Source of the DNA: JBNPEO01 sp050490315
GTDB lineage: Bacteria > Actinomycetota > Actinomycetes > Actinomycetales > Micrococcaceae
Direction of reading: 5' to 3'
Assembly (NCBI RefSeq): GCF_050490315.1
Contig: NZ_JBNPEO010000002.1
Coordinates: 430,090 to 494,089 of the forward strand
Length of the DNA: 64,000 bases
Shown: positions 24,625 through 34,549 of the stretch, in pieces
Position numbering within the stretch: position 1 is the stretch's first letter
How the letters are laid out: the number at the start of each line of letters is the position of its first letter
Notes under the pieces: generated by a model
What the model was told of the DNA's origin: nothing
Databases searched by the model: none
The model's input: the letters and a program-made list of their open reading frames with translations, nothing else
Program-made: the position numbers and the translations under genes

Positions 24625-25728
24625 CTACTGGCTTTCCAATCCGAGGGCACTCGCAACTGAAACGACGTCGTTGCCAACCTTCACGGGCTCAACATCAGAA
24701 CCATCAGCCATTCGAAGGGCCCACTGAGGATCCTTGAGACCATGACCGGTCACCGTGATCACAATGGTTTTGCCCGTGGGGACTTCTCCCGCAGCATGCT
24801 TTTTGATCAGGCCTGCAACACCAGCGGCAGAACCGGGTTCAACAAACACACCTTCCTTGGCAGAGAGCCAACGGTGCGCGGCGAGAATTTCCTCATCCGT
24901 AACTGCCTCAATCAGCCCGCCGGAATCGTCGCGAGCAGCTACGGCGGTATCCCACGATGCGGGGTTACCAATCCGGATGGCGGTGGCGATAGTGTCAGGC
25001 TCGGAAATGGGGTGTCCGGCAACAAACGGTGCAGCACCAGCAGCTTGGAATCCCCACATGGCGGGAGTTTTGGTAGCCACTGCATCCAAGAGGGCCTCCC
25101 CCGCTTGGTAAGGTGCCGCGTACTCTTGGTAGCCCTTCCAGTAAGCACTGATGTTTCCAGCGTTACCTACCGGCAAGACGTGAATGTCCGGGGCGTCCCC
25201 GAGTGCGTCCACTACTTCAAAGGCACCGGTTTTCTGGCCCTGAATACGGGCAGGGTTCACCGAGTTGACCAAAAAGACCGGGTAGGACTCGGCGAGCTTG
25301 CGCGCGATTTCCAAGCAGTCGTCAAAGTTTCCGTCTACCTGCAACAGTGTGGCGCCGTGGGCGATGGCCTGGCTGAGCTTGCCCATGGAGATCTTGCCCT
25401 CGGGGACCAGTACTGCACAGGTCAGACCTGCTGCTGTTGCATACGCTGCAGCAGAGGCCGAGGTGTTGCCAGTAGAGGCACAAACAACAGCTTTGGCCCC
25501 GGCCTCAACAGCGGCGGTCATGGCCATGGTCATGCCACGGTCCTTGAAAGAACCGGTGGGGTTCATCCCCTCAACTTTGAGGTAAACAGTGGAGCCGGTG
25601 AGCTCTGAAAGCTTCACCGCGGGTACCAGCGGCGTGCCGCCTTCGCCGAGCGTAATGATCTTGGTTTCCGCAGTTACCGGAAGACGTTCGGCGTATTCGC
25701 GGATTACACCGCGCCATTGCTGAGCCAC
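24625..25728 (-). CDS. thrC: Threonine synthase
   Basis: 367 residues, fold-type II PLP enzyme that converts O-phosphohomoserine to threonine. The PLP lysine is in NPTGSFKDRGM; the phosphate loop is VGNAGNISAYWKG; ASTGNTSASAAAYA and the Ser-rich substrate loop are present. It is the shorter class without the N-terminal plant-type extension. It starts GTG directly after the hom stop (TAAGTG). Confidence 0.96.
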   Translation of the reverse strand: MAQQWRGVIREYAERLPVTAETKIITLGEGGTPLVPAVKLSELTGSTVYLKVEGMNPTGSFKDRGMTMAMTAAVEAGAKAVVCASTGNTSASAAAYATAAGLTCAVLVPEGKISMGKLSQAIAHGATLLQVDGNFDDCLEIARKLAESYPVFLVNSVNPARIQGQKTGAFEVVDALGDAPDIHVLPVGNAGNISAYWKGYQEYAAPYQAGEALLDAVATKTPAMWGFQAAGAAPFVAGHPISEPDTIATAIRIGNPASWDTAVAARDDSGGLIEAVTDEEILAAHRWLSAKEGVFVEPGSAAGVAGLIKKHAAGEVPTGKTIVITVTGHGLKDPQWALRMADGSDVEPVKVGNDVVSVASALGLESQ

Positions 25729-27042
25729 TTAGACCCCTTCTACACGAAGTACAGATGACACCGAATTGATGACATCAAGTTTGCGAACCGCTTCTACCGT
25801 TGCGGCCAATGAGGCTTCGGAAGCGCGGTGGGTGACAATTCGAAGTTCTGCAGAGTTTGCTACCTTGGCATCGCCGCGGTGGATGGTCTGACGCAACTGC
25901 TCGATGGAGACGCCGTTTTCAGCGAAAATCTGCGCAATACGCGCCAAAACACCAGGCTGATCGGCAACATCCAAGCCAATGTAGTAGCTCGTGTTCACTG
26001 CGTTGATGCTCAACGCAGGCACGTGACCAGTGGTGGTCTCGGTACGGCCGGGACCGCCCAAAACAATTCGACGCGCGGCCGATACTAGGTCTCCGAGCAC
26101 TGCCGAGGCAGTGGGGGTACCACCAGCACCTTGTCCGTAGAACATCAACTCGCCTGCGTTTTCTGCCTCAACAAAAACGGCGTTGAACGCGCCACGTACA
26201 GCGGCGAGCGGGTGCTCGCGCGGCAAAAGCGTGGGGTGAACGCGGACGCTCACTCCTTCGCCGGCGTCGCCGGAAATCTTTTCTGCGATGGCCAGCAGCT
26301 TGATCACAAAGCCAGCATCTTTTGCCGCTGAAATGTCCGCGGCACTGACTTCAGTGATGCCTTGGCAGTGAACGTCTTCAAGAGCAAAACGTGTATGGAA
26401 AGAAAGTGAGGCGAGGATGGCCGCCTTTGCCGCAGCATCGTGTCCTTCAACGTCGGCCGTGGGGTCCGCCTCGGCGTAACCAAGCTTTTGTGCCTCGGCG
26501 AGGGCGTCTGCGAACTGCGCGCCAGTGGAGTCCATCTGGTCCAGAATGAAGTTTGTGGTGCCGTTGACAATGCCCAGAACACGCGTGATGTGATCCCCGG
26601 AGAGACTGTCGCGAATGGGGCGCAGGATCGGGATGGCGCCTGCCACTGCGGCCTCATAGGAGAGCTGAACGCCAGCTTTGTCTGCTTCTTCATAAAGGCT
26701 GGGGCCATCTTGAGCCAGCAACGCCTTGTTACCGGTGATGACACTGGCACCGTTGCGAATGGCCGTCAGAATCAATGTGCGGGCAGGCTCGATGCCGCCC
26801 AGCAGTTCCACCACAATGTCGGCGCCCTTTGCGAGGGTTTCGGCGTCTGTGGTGAACAGCTCTCGCGGCAGTTCAACGTCGCGTGGAGCGTCGATGTGGC
26901 GGACTGCGATGCCGGTCAGTTCAAGACGCGCACCAGTGCGCGCGGCCAGGGCATCGGCGTCGTCAATCAAAATTCGCGCCACTTGTGAACCCACATTGCC
27001 GCAGCCCAAAAGAGCCACCTTGAGCGTTTGCAAATCAGTCAC
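25729..27042 (-). CDS. hom: Homoserine dehydrogenase
   Basis: 437 residues from GTG 27042 (MTDLQTLKVALLGCGNVG). A Rossmann NAD(P) domain with GCGNVG, then ITGNKALLAQDG, GIVNGTTNFILDQM and GYAEADPTADVEGHDAAAK give the catalytic Lys and substrate residues. The C-terminal ~85 residues (YYIGLDVADQPGVLARIAQI) form an ACT domain, expected to mediate threonine feedback inhibition as in corynebacteria. GGGAG lies 8 nt upstream. An ATG 18 nt earlier (27060) is possible, but the GTG start gives the usual family N-terminus. It overlaps the lysA end by 8 nt. Confidence 0.95.
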   Translation of the reverse strand: MTDLQTLKVALLGCGNVGSQVARILIDDADALAARTGARLELTGIAVRHIDAPRDVELPRELFTTDAETLAKGADIVVELLGGIEPARTLILTAIRNGASVITGNKALLAQDGPSLYEEADKAGVQLSYEAAVAGAIPILRPIRDSLSGDHITRVLGIVNGTTNFILDQMDSTGAQFADALAEAQKLGYAEADPTADVEGHDAAAKAAILASLSFHTRFALEDVHCQGITEVSAADISAAKDAGFVIKLLAIAEKISGDAGEGVSVRVHPTLLPREHPLAAVRGAFNAVFVEAENAGELMFYGQGAGGTPTASAVLGDLVSAARRIVLGGPGRTETTTGHVPALSINAVNTSYYIGLDVADQPGVLARIAQIFAENGVSIEQLRQTIHRGDAKVANSAELRIVTHRASEASLAATVEAVRKLDVINSVSSVLRVEGV

Positions 27043-28525
27043 GTACTGCTCCCATGTCACGGTTCAATAGGTCTTCCTCGGTCTCCCCTCGGACAATCAA
27101 ACGGGCGGCACCATCGCGCACGGCAACAACGCCCGGGCGGGCTACATAGTTGTAGTTGCTTGCGAGCGCCCAACAATAGGCGCCGGTACCAGGAACTGCG
27201 AGCAGATCCCCCGCTGCTACGTCCTCGGGCAGATATACATCTCTAACAACAATGTCTCCGCTCTCGCAATGTTTGCCCACTACCCGGGACAGCGAAGGCG
27301 CAGCCGAGGAAGCTCGGGAGGCTAATACTGCCGAATAATCCGCGTCGTAGAGCACTGGCCGGGCGTTGTCGCTCATACCGCCGTCTACCGACACATAGCG
27401 GCGCGCCAACGTAACGTTCTGTTGGGCGTCGACTCCATCTTCGGTAGGTGAAACGTTGGATGAAGCAGGTGCCTCAACCCGAACCGTCTTTCGTGTGCCG
27501 ACCTCGTACAGCGTGAAAGTGGTGGATCCAACAATCGCCCGTCCAGGTTCAATCGAGATTCGCGGCGAGGTGATACCCAGAGCAGAGCAAGTAGAACGCA
27601 CGACGGCGGCCATCGCCTGAGCGATCTCCGTCGCCGGCCGTGGGGTGTCCACAGGGGTGTAGGCAATGCCGTACCCGCCACCCAGATCCAGCTCCGGCAG
27701 TACGACCGAATATTTGCGCTGCATGGCGTCCAAAAAGCGCAACAACTTCTCGGCGGCAATCTCAAACCCAGTCGCTTCAAAAATCTGCGAACCAATGTGG
27801 CAGTGCAAGCCCAAAAGTTCAATGCTCGGGGCGTTGATCGCAGCAGCCACTGCTTCTTCGGCAGCCGATATACCAGCGGTGGTTGAAGTGTCCTCAGCCA
27901 TGGACAGCCCGAACTTCTGATCCTCATGAGCAGTGGCAATAAATTCGTGGGTGTGCGCGTGGACACCGGGAGTGAGCCGAAGCATCACCTTGGCGGTGCG
28001 GTTCAGTTCCTGAGCGATCTCGGCAACGCGTTCAAGCTCATCGAGGCTATCAACAACAATGCGGCCCACGTTCATCTCGAGTGCACGTGTGATCTCGGCG
28101 CGGGACTTGTTGTTCCCGTGGAGGCCAAGCTGGCTACCTTCGAGTCCTGCACGTTGTGCTACCGCGAGCTCTCCCCCGGAGCACGTGTCCAAACGCAGAC
28201 CTTCTTCTGCTACCCACTGAGCAACAGTGGTGCACAGGAAAGACTTGCCAGCGTAGTAAACGTCAACACCGCCACAGATGTCTTCAAACGCGGTATCAAA
28301 GGCAGTTTTGAAGTCTCGTGCGCGGGCCCGGAAGTCAGGTTCGCTCATCACAAACAGCGGCGTCCCAAACTGTTGCTGAAGCTCGGCGACGCTGAGGCCA
28401 CCAACTGCGAGTTCGCCGTCGTTATTGCGTTCAACGTCTTGTGCCCACATGGGTGCGTGGAGGGCGTTTAGATCCTCGGGAACGTCGAGCCACTCGGGTG
28501 CCAGCGCGTTTTTCGAAGCGACCAT
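27035..28525 (-). CDS. lysA: Diaminopimelate decarboxylase
   Basis: 496 residues, alanine-racemase-fold PLP enzyme. It makes lysine from meso-diaminopimelate. PLP lysine is in VYYAGKSFLC; HCHIGSQIFE and GGGYGIAYTP bind phosphate; EPGRAIVG, and the C-terminal CESGDIVVRDVYLPE with the catalytic Cys. It is longer than the E. coli enzyme (about 420) because of a ~50-residue N-terminal extension typical of actinobacteria and a Ser/Asp-rich insert (SNVSPTEDGVDAQQN). It lies 2 nt after argS. Confidence 0.95.
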   Translation of the reverse strand: MVASKNALAPEWLDVPEDLNALHAPMWAQDVERNNDGELAVGGLSVAELQQQFGTPLFVMSEPDFRARARDFKTAFDTAFEDICGGVDVYYAGKSFLCTTVAQWVAEEGLRLDTCSGGELAVAQRAGLEGSQLGLHGNNKSRAEITRALEMNVGRIVVDSLDELERVAEIAQELNRTAKVMLRLTPGVHAHTHEFIATAHEDQKFGLSMAEDTSTTAGISAAEEAVAAAINAPSIELLGLHCHIGSQIFEATGFEIAAEKLLRFLDAMQRKYSVVLPELDLGGGYGIAYTPVDTPRPATEIAQAMAAVVRSTCSALGITSPRISIEPGRAIVGSTTFTLYEVGTRKTVRVEAPASSNVSPTEDGVDAQQNVTLARRYVSVDGGMSDNARPVLYDADYSAVLASRASSAAPSLSRVVGKHCESGDIVVRDVYLPEDVAAGDLLAVPGTGAYCWALASNYNYVARPGVVAVRDGAARLIVRGETEEDLLNRDMGAVRD

Positions 28526-28527
28526 AA

Positions 28528-30177
28528 CTACATCTTCTCCGGAGCCGAAACACCCAATAGACCTAGGCCGTTCGCCAGAACCTGGCTAGTGGCATCATTG
28601 AGCCACAAACGCGTGCGGTTCAGCGCCGTAATGGGCTCATCGCCCATAGGCGCCACACGGCAAGCGTCATACCAGCGGTGATAAGCACCAGCAATTACTT
28701 CGAGGTGACGGGCCACGCGGTGCGGCTCGCGGAACTCAGCGGCCTTAGCCACAATCGACGGGTAGCTCCCAAGGTAAGAGAGCAGCTCATTCTCCGTAGC
28801 GTGATCCAACAGGGCAGCATCAAACTCTGAGCGGTCCACTCCAGCCGCCACAGCGTTCCGGGCAGTGCCACATGAGCGTGCGTGGGCGTACTGCACGTAG
28901 AAAACAGGGTTCTCGTTGGTGTTCTTTGTCAATAGCTCGGGATCCAGCGTCAGTGGCGAATCTGCAGGGAAGCGCGCGAGTGAGTACCGAACAGCGTCCT
29001 TCCCGAGCCACGAAATAAGATCCTTGAGCTCAATGATGTTGCCGGCACGCTTGGAGAGCTTGGCGCCATTAATCGAAACCAGCTGACCAATGAGGACCTC
29101 GATGTTTACCTCCGGGTCATCGCCAGCGGCAGCAGCAATGGCCTTAAGACGATTGATGTAACCGTGGTGGTCGGCCCCTAGGAGATAGATCTTTTCGGTA
29201 AAGCCACGGTCCTTTTTGGACAAGTAGTACGCAGCGTCAGCGGCAAAGTACGTGGGCTCGCCGTTGGCACGGATCATCACACGATCCTTGTCATCCGTGA
29301 AGTCGGTGGTACGCAACCACACGGCGCCGCCATCGTCGAAAACATGTCCCTGTTCACGAAGACGCGCCACAGCTGATTCGATCGCACCAGCTTCATGGAG
29401 TTCCTTCTCGGAGAAGAACACATCAAACTCCACGCCAAATTCAGCCAGAGTCTTTTTGATGTCAGCCATTTGAGCTTCGTATGCAGCTTCACGAATTACC
29501 GGCAGTGCTGCTTCATCGGTCAGTTCGCGGATGGCCGGGTGCGCTTTGAGGACCTCATCACCGAGTTCCTTGATGTACTCACCCGGGTAACCGCCTTCCG
29601 GCACATCACGGCCGTGCAAGCGGGACAGAACTGAATTAGCAAAAACGTTCATCTGAGAGCCAGCATCGTTGATGTAGTACTCAGCGGTGACGTCGGCACC
29701 AGAGGCACGCAGAACTCGGGCGATAGCGTCGCCGAGCGCGGCCCAGCGGGTATGACCGATGTGTAGCGGACCCGTGGGGTTAGCGGAAACAAATTCCATG
29801 TTGATCACGTGGCCCGCGAGCGCATCGTTTGTTCCGTAGCTGGCACCCGCTTCCACAATGGCCTTGGCCAGGGAGCCGGCAGCGGCAGTGTCCAAAGTGA
29901 TGTTCAAAAAGCCGGGACCGGCGATGTCCACCCTGGCCACACCCTCAGCCTTCGCTAACCGCTCGCTGAGAATCTGGGCAAATTCGCGCGGGTTGATGCC
30001 AGCTTTTTTGGACAGCTGCATCGCGATATTGCTGGCCCAGTCCCCGTGTTCCCGATTTTTGGGTCGGTCCACTCGGACGTGTTCCGGGATATCGGAAACG
30101 TTCATGGCAATGGCGCCGTCATGGACGGCGTCGTTGAGGCAAGCGGAAATGGCGGCGGAAAGCTGTTCTGGAGTCAC
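28528..30177 (-). CDS. argS: Arginyl-tRNA synthetase
   Basis: 549 residues, class Ia. The HIGH motif is at 139-142 in NPTGPLHIGHTRW; the KMSKS counterpart is GAKLSKRAGN; the N-terminal Add-1 domain is EHVRVDRPKNREHGDWASN; the C-terminal anticodon-binding domain ends VLANGLGLLGVSAPEKM. GTG 30177 follows TAGGAT (30184-30189) by 6 nt, so the transcript is probably leaderless even though AGGA could act as a ribosome-binding site. It starts the lysine/threonine operon and is divergent from a tRNA-Arg gene 200 bp away. Confidence 0.96.
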   Translation of the reverse strand: MTPEQLSAAISACLNDAVHDGAIAMNVSDIPEHVRVDRPKNREHGDWASNIAMQLSKKAGINPREFAQILSERLAKAEGVARVDIAGPGFLNITLDTAAAGSLAKAIVEAGASYGTNDALAGHVINMEFVSANPTGPLHIGHTRWAALGDAIARVLRASGADVTAEYYINDAGSQMNVFANSVLSRLHGRDVPEGGYPGEYIKELGDEVLKAHPAIRELTDEAALPVIREAAYEAQMADIKKTLAEFGVEFDVFFSEKELHEAGAIESAVARLREQGHVFDDGGAVWLRTTDFTDDKDRVMIRANGEPTYFAADAAYYLSKKDRGFTEKIYLLGADHHGYINRLKAIAAAAGDDPEVNIEVLIGQLVSINGAKLSKRAGNIIELKDLISWLGKDAVRYSLARFPADSPLTLDPELLTKNTNENPVFYVQYAHARSCGTARNAVAAGVDRSEFDAALLDHATENELLSYLGSYPSIVAKAAEFREPHRVARHLEVIAGAYHRWYDACRVAPMGDEPITALNRTRLWLNDATSQVLANGLGLLGVSAPEKM

Positions 30178-30378
30178 CCTGCAATCCTACTTTGCACAGG
30201 CGCCGGGGCTAGAACTGTGTTCAGCGAAGTGGTCAAAGGCACTCAACACTAGTCGCTGACTCAGCAAACGCCGCTAGCTCCTTGCTCAAAGAAGGGCCCA
30301 GGCTCGGATGGTTTTTTGAACGGCCCGGCCTGCTGATAAGCTCTAGGACGTTCCGCTGGCTTTAGCGGAGACCCTGTT

Positions 30379-30451
30379 GCCCTCGTAGCTCAGGGGATAG
30401 AGCGGTTGCCTCCGGAGCAACAGGCCGTAGGTTCGAATCCTATCGAGGGCA
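30379..30451 (+). tRNA. tRNA-Arg (anticodon CCG)
   Basis: A full cloverleaf: acceptor stem GCCCTCG/CGAGGGC, D stem GCTC/GAGC, anticodon stem GTTGC/GCAAC around loop CTCCGGA (anticodon CCG at 30412-30414, reading CGG), T arm GTAGG-TTCGAAT-CCTAT, discriminator A30451. CCA is not encoded. TTGAAC (30316-30321) and TAAGCT (30337-30342) upstream are weak promoter candidates. It is divergent from argS. Confidence 0.97.
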
Positions 30452-30460
30452 CGTTTTTCG

Positions 30461-30500
30461 AGTAACCCGATCCCACGGTGTGGGGTCGGGTTACTTTTTT
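30461..30500 (+). terminator. Intrinsic terminator of tRNA-Arg
   Basis: A 16-bp stem with one G-T wobble (30461-30476 with 30480-30495) and a GGT loop is followed directly by TTTTTT (30495-30500). Confidence 0.92.
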
Positions 30501-30578
30501 GTTTACCCCCGGAATCATTCCAAGAGATACGAGACAAACCGCCTAGGTGGACGGCTAATACTGTCCACACCCGGCACA

Positions 30579-30591
30579 GTAGACTGTCTAC
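30579..30591 (+). promoter_or_regulatory. Palindrome over the -10 box before hrpA
   Basis: GTAGACTGTCTAC is a perfect 6-1-6 palindrome. It contains TAGACT (30580-30585), a TANNNT -10 candidate 9 nt before the hrpA ATG. A repressor site over a near-leaderless promoter is possible; the binding protein is unknown. Confidence 0.4.
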
Positions 30592-30594
30592 GCC

Positions 30595-33500
30595 ATGACT
30601 TTTCACATTTCTTACTCTGCGGCTTTGCCGGTTTCCGAACGCCGCGAGGACATCATGGCGGCTATCGCGGCCAACCAGGTCACCATCATCGCTGGGGAGA
30701 CCGGTTCCGGTAAGACCACTCAGATCCCCAAAATGTGTCTAGAACTGGGCCTTGGTGAGAATGGCATGCTTGGCCACACCCAGCCGCGCCGACTCGCTGC
30801 ACGGACAGTTGCAGAGCGAATCGCCGAGGAACTCGGAGTGGAGATAGGCCAAGAAGTTGGCTTCCAAGTCCGGTTTACCGGCGAAGTCAGCAAACAAACC
30901 AAGGTCAAAGTGATGACCGACGGTATCTTGCTCGCCGAGATCCAACGCGACAAACTCTTGCGCCGTTACAGCACCATCATCATCGACGAAGCTCACGAGC
31001 GCAGCCTCAATATCGACTTTATTCTGGGATATCTCAAACGACTCCTCCCCCAGCGCCCGGACCTCAAAGTCATCATCACCTCGGCCACGATTGATCCACA
31101 ACGCTTTGCCGAGCACTTTGGTAGCGCCGAAGAGCCATCGCCCATCATTGAGGTATCTGGGCGAACTTTCCCGGTAGAAATTCGCTACCGCCCGCTTTCC
31201 CAGGCCAACAACACCGATGCCGACGCCTCTGACGACGATCTCGAAGAGGACCGAGATCCTCTCGATGCTGTGTGTGACGCAGTGGACGAGCTAGCCAAAG
31301 AAGCGCCGGGCGACATCCTGATCTTTTTCTCCGGCGAACGTGAAATCCGCGATGCTGCAGAAGCGCTCAAGGGCCGAATCCAGTCCAATAGGCGACTTGC
31401 TGGCACAGAGGTACTTCCGCTGTTTGCTCGCTTGAGTTTGCAAGAGCAACACGCGGTTTTCAACCCGGGTTCCAAGCGTCGAATTGTGCTGGCAACCAAC
31501 GTGGCAGAGACGTCACTGACCGTTCCTGGCATCAAATATGTAGTGGACACCGGCACGGCTCGCATCTCCCGGTACTCGCACCGGACCAAGGTTCAACGAT
31601 TGCCGATTGAACGAGTCTCGCAAGCCTCAGCCAATCAGCGTTCTGGCCGTTGCGGGCGCGTCTCTGACGGCATCGCCATCCGCTTGTACTCCGAAGAAGA
31701 CTTTAATTCCCGGCCCGCTTTTACCGATCCTGAGATTTTGCGGACCAACCTCGCCGCTGTCATTTTGCAAATGACAGCAATGGGCGTTGCTCGCGGTCCC
31801 AAAGACGTAGAAGACTTCCCGTTTGTTCAGCCGCCAGACTCCAAAGCAATCAACGACGGCGTTACTCTCCTCCGCGAACTCGGGGCCTTGCGCGCCGCTG
31901 GCGCGAAGAGCGGCGGTGGGCTCACCGCCGTGGGCCACCAATTAGCGCAATTGCCGGTAGATCCACGATTAGGCCGCATGATTGTTGAAGCTGGCAAGCG
32001 TGGCTGCGTCAAAGAAGTGATGATCCTCGCCGCCGCCTTGACCATTCAGGACCCACGCGAGCGCCCTAGCGATAAGCAGCAACAAGCTACGGAAAAGCAC
32101 TCCCGTTTCCGCGACGAGAACTCGGACTTTACTGGGTTTTTGAATCTCTGGAACTATCTTCAAGAGAAGCAGGCTGAACTCTCCTCTTCGCAGTTCAGGA
32201 AGTTATGCCGGGCGGAGTTCATCAACTATTTGCGAGTGCGCGAATGGCAAGATCTCTACGCCCAGTTACGCCAGATGGCCAAGCCGTTGGGAATTTCCGT
32301 TGACGGGCGACGTGACGCAGACGCCGTGGGAAACCACGAGTCCGTCCACATCAGTCTTTTGTCCGGGCTCCTCAGCCACATTGGTCTTTTGGACGAGCGC
32401 AAACGCGAATATGCCGGTGCACGCGGTAGCCGTTTCGCCATTTTCCCCGGGTCCGCGCTGTTTAAGAAGTCGCCAACTTTTGTGATGGCAGCTGAACTTG
32501 TTGAAACCAGCCGGCTATGGGCTCGTGTAGCGGCAAAATTTGAACCGGCTTGGGCCGAACTCGTGGCTCCTGATCTAGTCAAACGAAGCTATAGCGAACC
32601 ACATTGGTCTAGCCGTTCTGGCTCAGTGATGGCCTATGAGAAGGTCCTTTTGTACGGTGTGCCAATCGTGGCTCAACGTCGAATCAACTATGCGCGGATC
32701 GACCCAGAGTTGTGCCGTGAACTCTTTATCCGCCACGCCTTGGTGGAGGGTGAATGGCGTACACACCATAAGTTCTTCCACCGCAACCGCGCCCTGTTGC
32801 AAGAAGTTGAAGAACTTGAGACCCGGATGCGGCGCCGGGACATCTTGGTTGACGACGAGGCGCTCTTTGAGTTCTATAACGCTCGGATTGGCAAGGAAGT
32901 TGTCTCCGAAAGGCACTTCGACAAATGGTGGAAAGAAGCACGCGCTCAGGACGCCGCACTTCTAGATTTTGATCAGTCTCTGTTGATCAATCCCGAAGCG
33001 GAAGCTTTGGATGACACCGCTTACCCCAAGGTGTGGCGGCACAAAGGCTTCGAGCTCCCCCTGAGTTATGAATTCCATCCAGTGGCTCCCGGTTCTACCC
33101 CACATCCATCTGACGGTGTAACGGCCGAAGTCCCGGTTCTGTTCTTGAACCAACTGGACGACACTGCTTTCCGCTGGCAGATTCCTGGCCAACGCGTAGA
33201 TCTGGTCACCGCTTTGATCAAGTCACTGCCCAAACAGGTACGGAAGAATTTTGTTCCAGCCCCGGACGTGGCACGCCAAACGGTGCAGCTATTAGAACAG
33301 GACTTTGATCCCTCCGTGGATAATCTCGAGGCGTCCCTTGAGCTTGCCCTGCGTAGGCTCAAAGGCCATGTCATTCCTCCTGGTTCTTGGAATTGGGACG
33401 CTGTTCCCCCACACTTGCGGGTTAGTTTCAAAGTTGTGGACTCCGCAGGCAAAGTCCTCGACGAAGGTAAGGACCTAGCCGCCCTCCAAGCTGCCCTAGC

Positions 33501-34539
33501 CCCTGCAACGCGCCGCGCTATTGCGGAATCTTTGGGTGCTACACCGGCGAGCAATGCCGCAGCCAACAAAAAAACTCAGGCTTCAAACCCTCGCGCGGGC
33601 CACTCTCAAGGCACCGGTAGCTCTGTTCAACAAGTAGATGCCGCACCTGGGGCATCCGGTGCTGGAGTTCCGGAGCAGGGTGGGCTCACTTCGTGGTCTA
33701 TGGGCAAGATTGAACGCTCGGTAACTCGCTTGGTTGCTGGGCACAGTGTGACGGGCTACCCGGCATTAGTCGACGAAGGTAGCACCGTAGCGTTGCGGAT
33801 CTTCCAGAGTGCTGCAGAGGCGAATACCGCAATGCGGGCCGGTGTGATCCGCCTTTTGGTACTCCGGGTTCCCTCGCCTGCGCGGTATGTGCTGGAGCAT
33901 CTGTCCAATACCGAGAAATTGACCTTTAGCCAGAACCCGCATGGCTCGGTTGAATCGTTGATCGCCGATTGCACTCAAGCGGCCGTGGACAAGCTCACAC
34001 CCCAAGAACTCCCTTGGGATCAGGCCAGCTTCGAGACGTTGTATGAGTCAGTCCGTGCTGATCTGATCGATACAGTTTTTGCTGTCACGGCCATTGTGGA
34101 GCGAATTCTGGCTAGCAGTATGCGGATTGGCAAAGCCCTGCGCCAAACCTCGAGCTTGCCCCTCATTAGCGCCCTGAATGACATCAAATCCCAATTGGAG
34201 CAATTGGTGTATCCGGGCTTTGTAGCACGCACGGGCTATGCCCAATTGAGCCAATTGCCACGCTATCTGGCAGGGATTGAAAAGCGCCTCGAGAAGCTCC
34301 CCAACAACGTGGCGCGTGACGGCGCGAACATGAGCGTTGTCCAGCGCCTCGAGGATGATTACGACGACGCCGTGGCGGCTTTGGCACCTGGCCGCGGCAC
34401 TACTGCCGATTTAACTCACGTGCGCTGGATGATCGAAGAGCTTCGCGTCAGCTTCTTCGCCGTTGAGCTTGGTACAGCTTATTCAGTGTCCGAGAAACGT
34501 ATCCGAGTTGCCCTCAATAAAGCCCTATCCCCGGTGTAA
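30595..34539 (+). CDS. hrpA: ATP-dependent RNA helicase HrpA (DEAH box)
   Basis: 1314 residues. RecA1: P-loop GETGSGKTTQ (34-43), QPRRLAA, DEAH at 131-134, SAT. RecA2: FFSGEREI, TNVAETSLTVPGI and the arginine-finger motif QRSGRCGR. The helicase-associated winged-helix/ratchet domains follow, then a large C-terminal region (VKRSYSEPHW to the end) matching the DUF3418 part of HrpA. An Ala/Ser/Gly-rich linker of about 50 residues interrupts this region near residue 990. HrpA unwinds mRNA and in E. coli helps rescue collided ribosomes. No ribosome-binding site is seen; TAGACT lies 9 nt before the ATG. Confidence 0.95.
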   Translation: MTFHISYSAALPVSERREDIMAAIAANQVTIIAGETGSGKTTQIPKMCLELGLGENGMLGHTQPRRLAARTVAERIAEELGVEIGQEVGFQVRFTGEVSKQTKVKVMTDGILLAEIQRDKLLRRYSTIIIDEAHERSLNIDFILGYLKRLLPQRPDLKVIITSATIDPQRFAEHFGSAEEPSPIIEVSGRTFPVEIRYRPLSQANNTDADASDDDLEEDRDPLDAVCDAVDELAKEAPGDILIFFSGEREIRDAAEALKGRIQSNRRLAGTEVLPLFARLSLQEQHAVFNPGSKRRIVLATNVAETSLTVPGIKYVVDTGTARISRYSHRTKVQRLPIERVSQASANQRSGRCGRVSDGIAIRLYSEEDFNSRPAFTDPEILRTNLAAVILQMTAMGVARGPKDVEDFPFVQPPDSKAINDGVTLLRELGALRAAGAKSGGGLTAVGHQLAQLPVDPRLGRMIVEAGKRGCVKEVMILAAALTIQDPRERPSDKQQQATEKHSRFRDENSDFTGFLNLWNYLQEKQAELSSSQFRKLCRAEFINYLRVREWQDLYAQLRQMAKPLGISVDGRRDADAVGNHESVHISLLSGLLSHIGLLDERKREYAGARGSRFAIFPGSALFKKSPTFVMAAELVETSRLWARVAAKFEPAWAELVAPDLVKRSYSEPHWSSRSGSVMAYEKVLLYGVPIVAQRRINYARIDPELCRELFIRHALVEGEWRTHHKFFHRNRALLQEVEELETRMRRRDILVDDEALFEFYNARIGKEVVSERHFDKWWKEARAQDAALLDFDQSLLINPEAEALDDTAYPKVWRHKGFELPLSYEFHPVAPGSTPHPSDGVTAEVPVLFLNQLDDTAFRWQIPGQRVDLVTALIKSLPKQVRKNFVPAPDVARQTVQLLEQDFDPSVDNLEASLELALRRLKGHVIPPGSWNWDAVPPHLRVSFKVVDSAGKVLDEGKDLAALQAALAPATRRAIAESLGATPASNAAANKKTQASNPRAGHSQGTGSSVQQVDAAPGASGAGVPEQGGLTSWSMGKIERSVTRLVAGHSVTGYPALVDEGSTVALRIFQSAAEANTAMRAGVIRLLVLRVPSPARYVLEHLSNTEKLTFSQNPHGSVESLIADCTQAAVDKLTPQELPWDQASFETLYESVRADLIDTVFAVTAIVERILASSMRIGKALRQTSSLPLISALNDIKSQLEQLVYPGFVARTGYAQLSQLPRYLAGIEKRLEKLPNNVARDGANMSVVQRLEDDYDDAVAALAPGRGTTADLTHVRWMIEELRVSFFAVELGTAYSVSEKRIRVALNKALSPV

Positions 34540-34549
34540 AGGACCCCAC

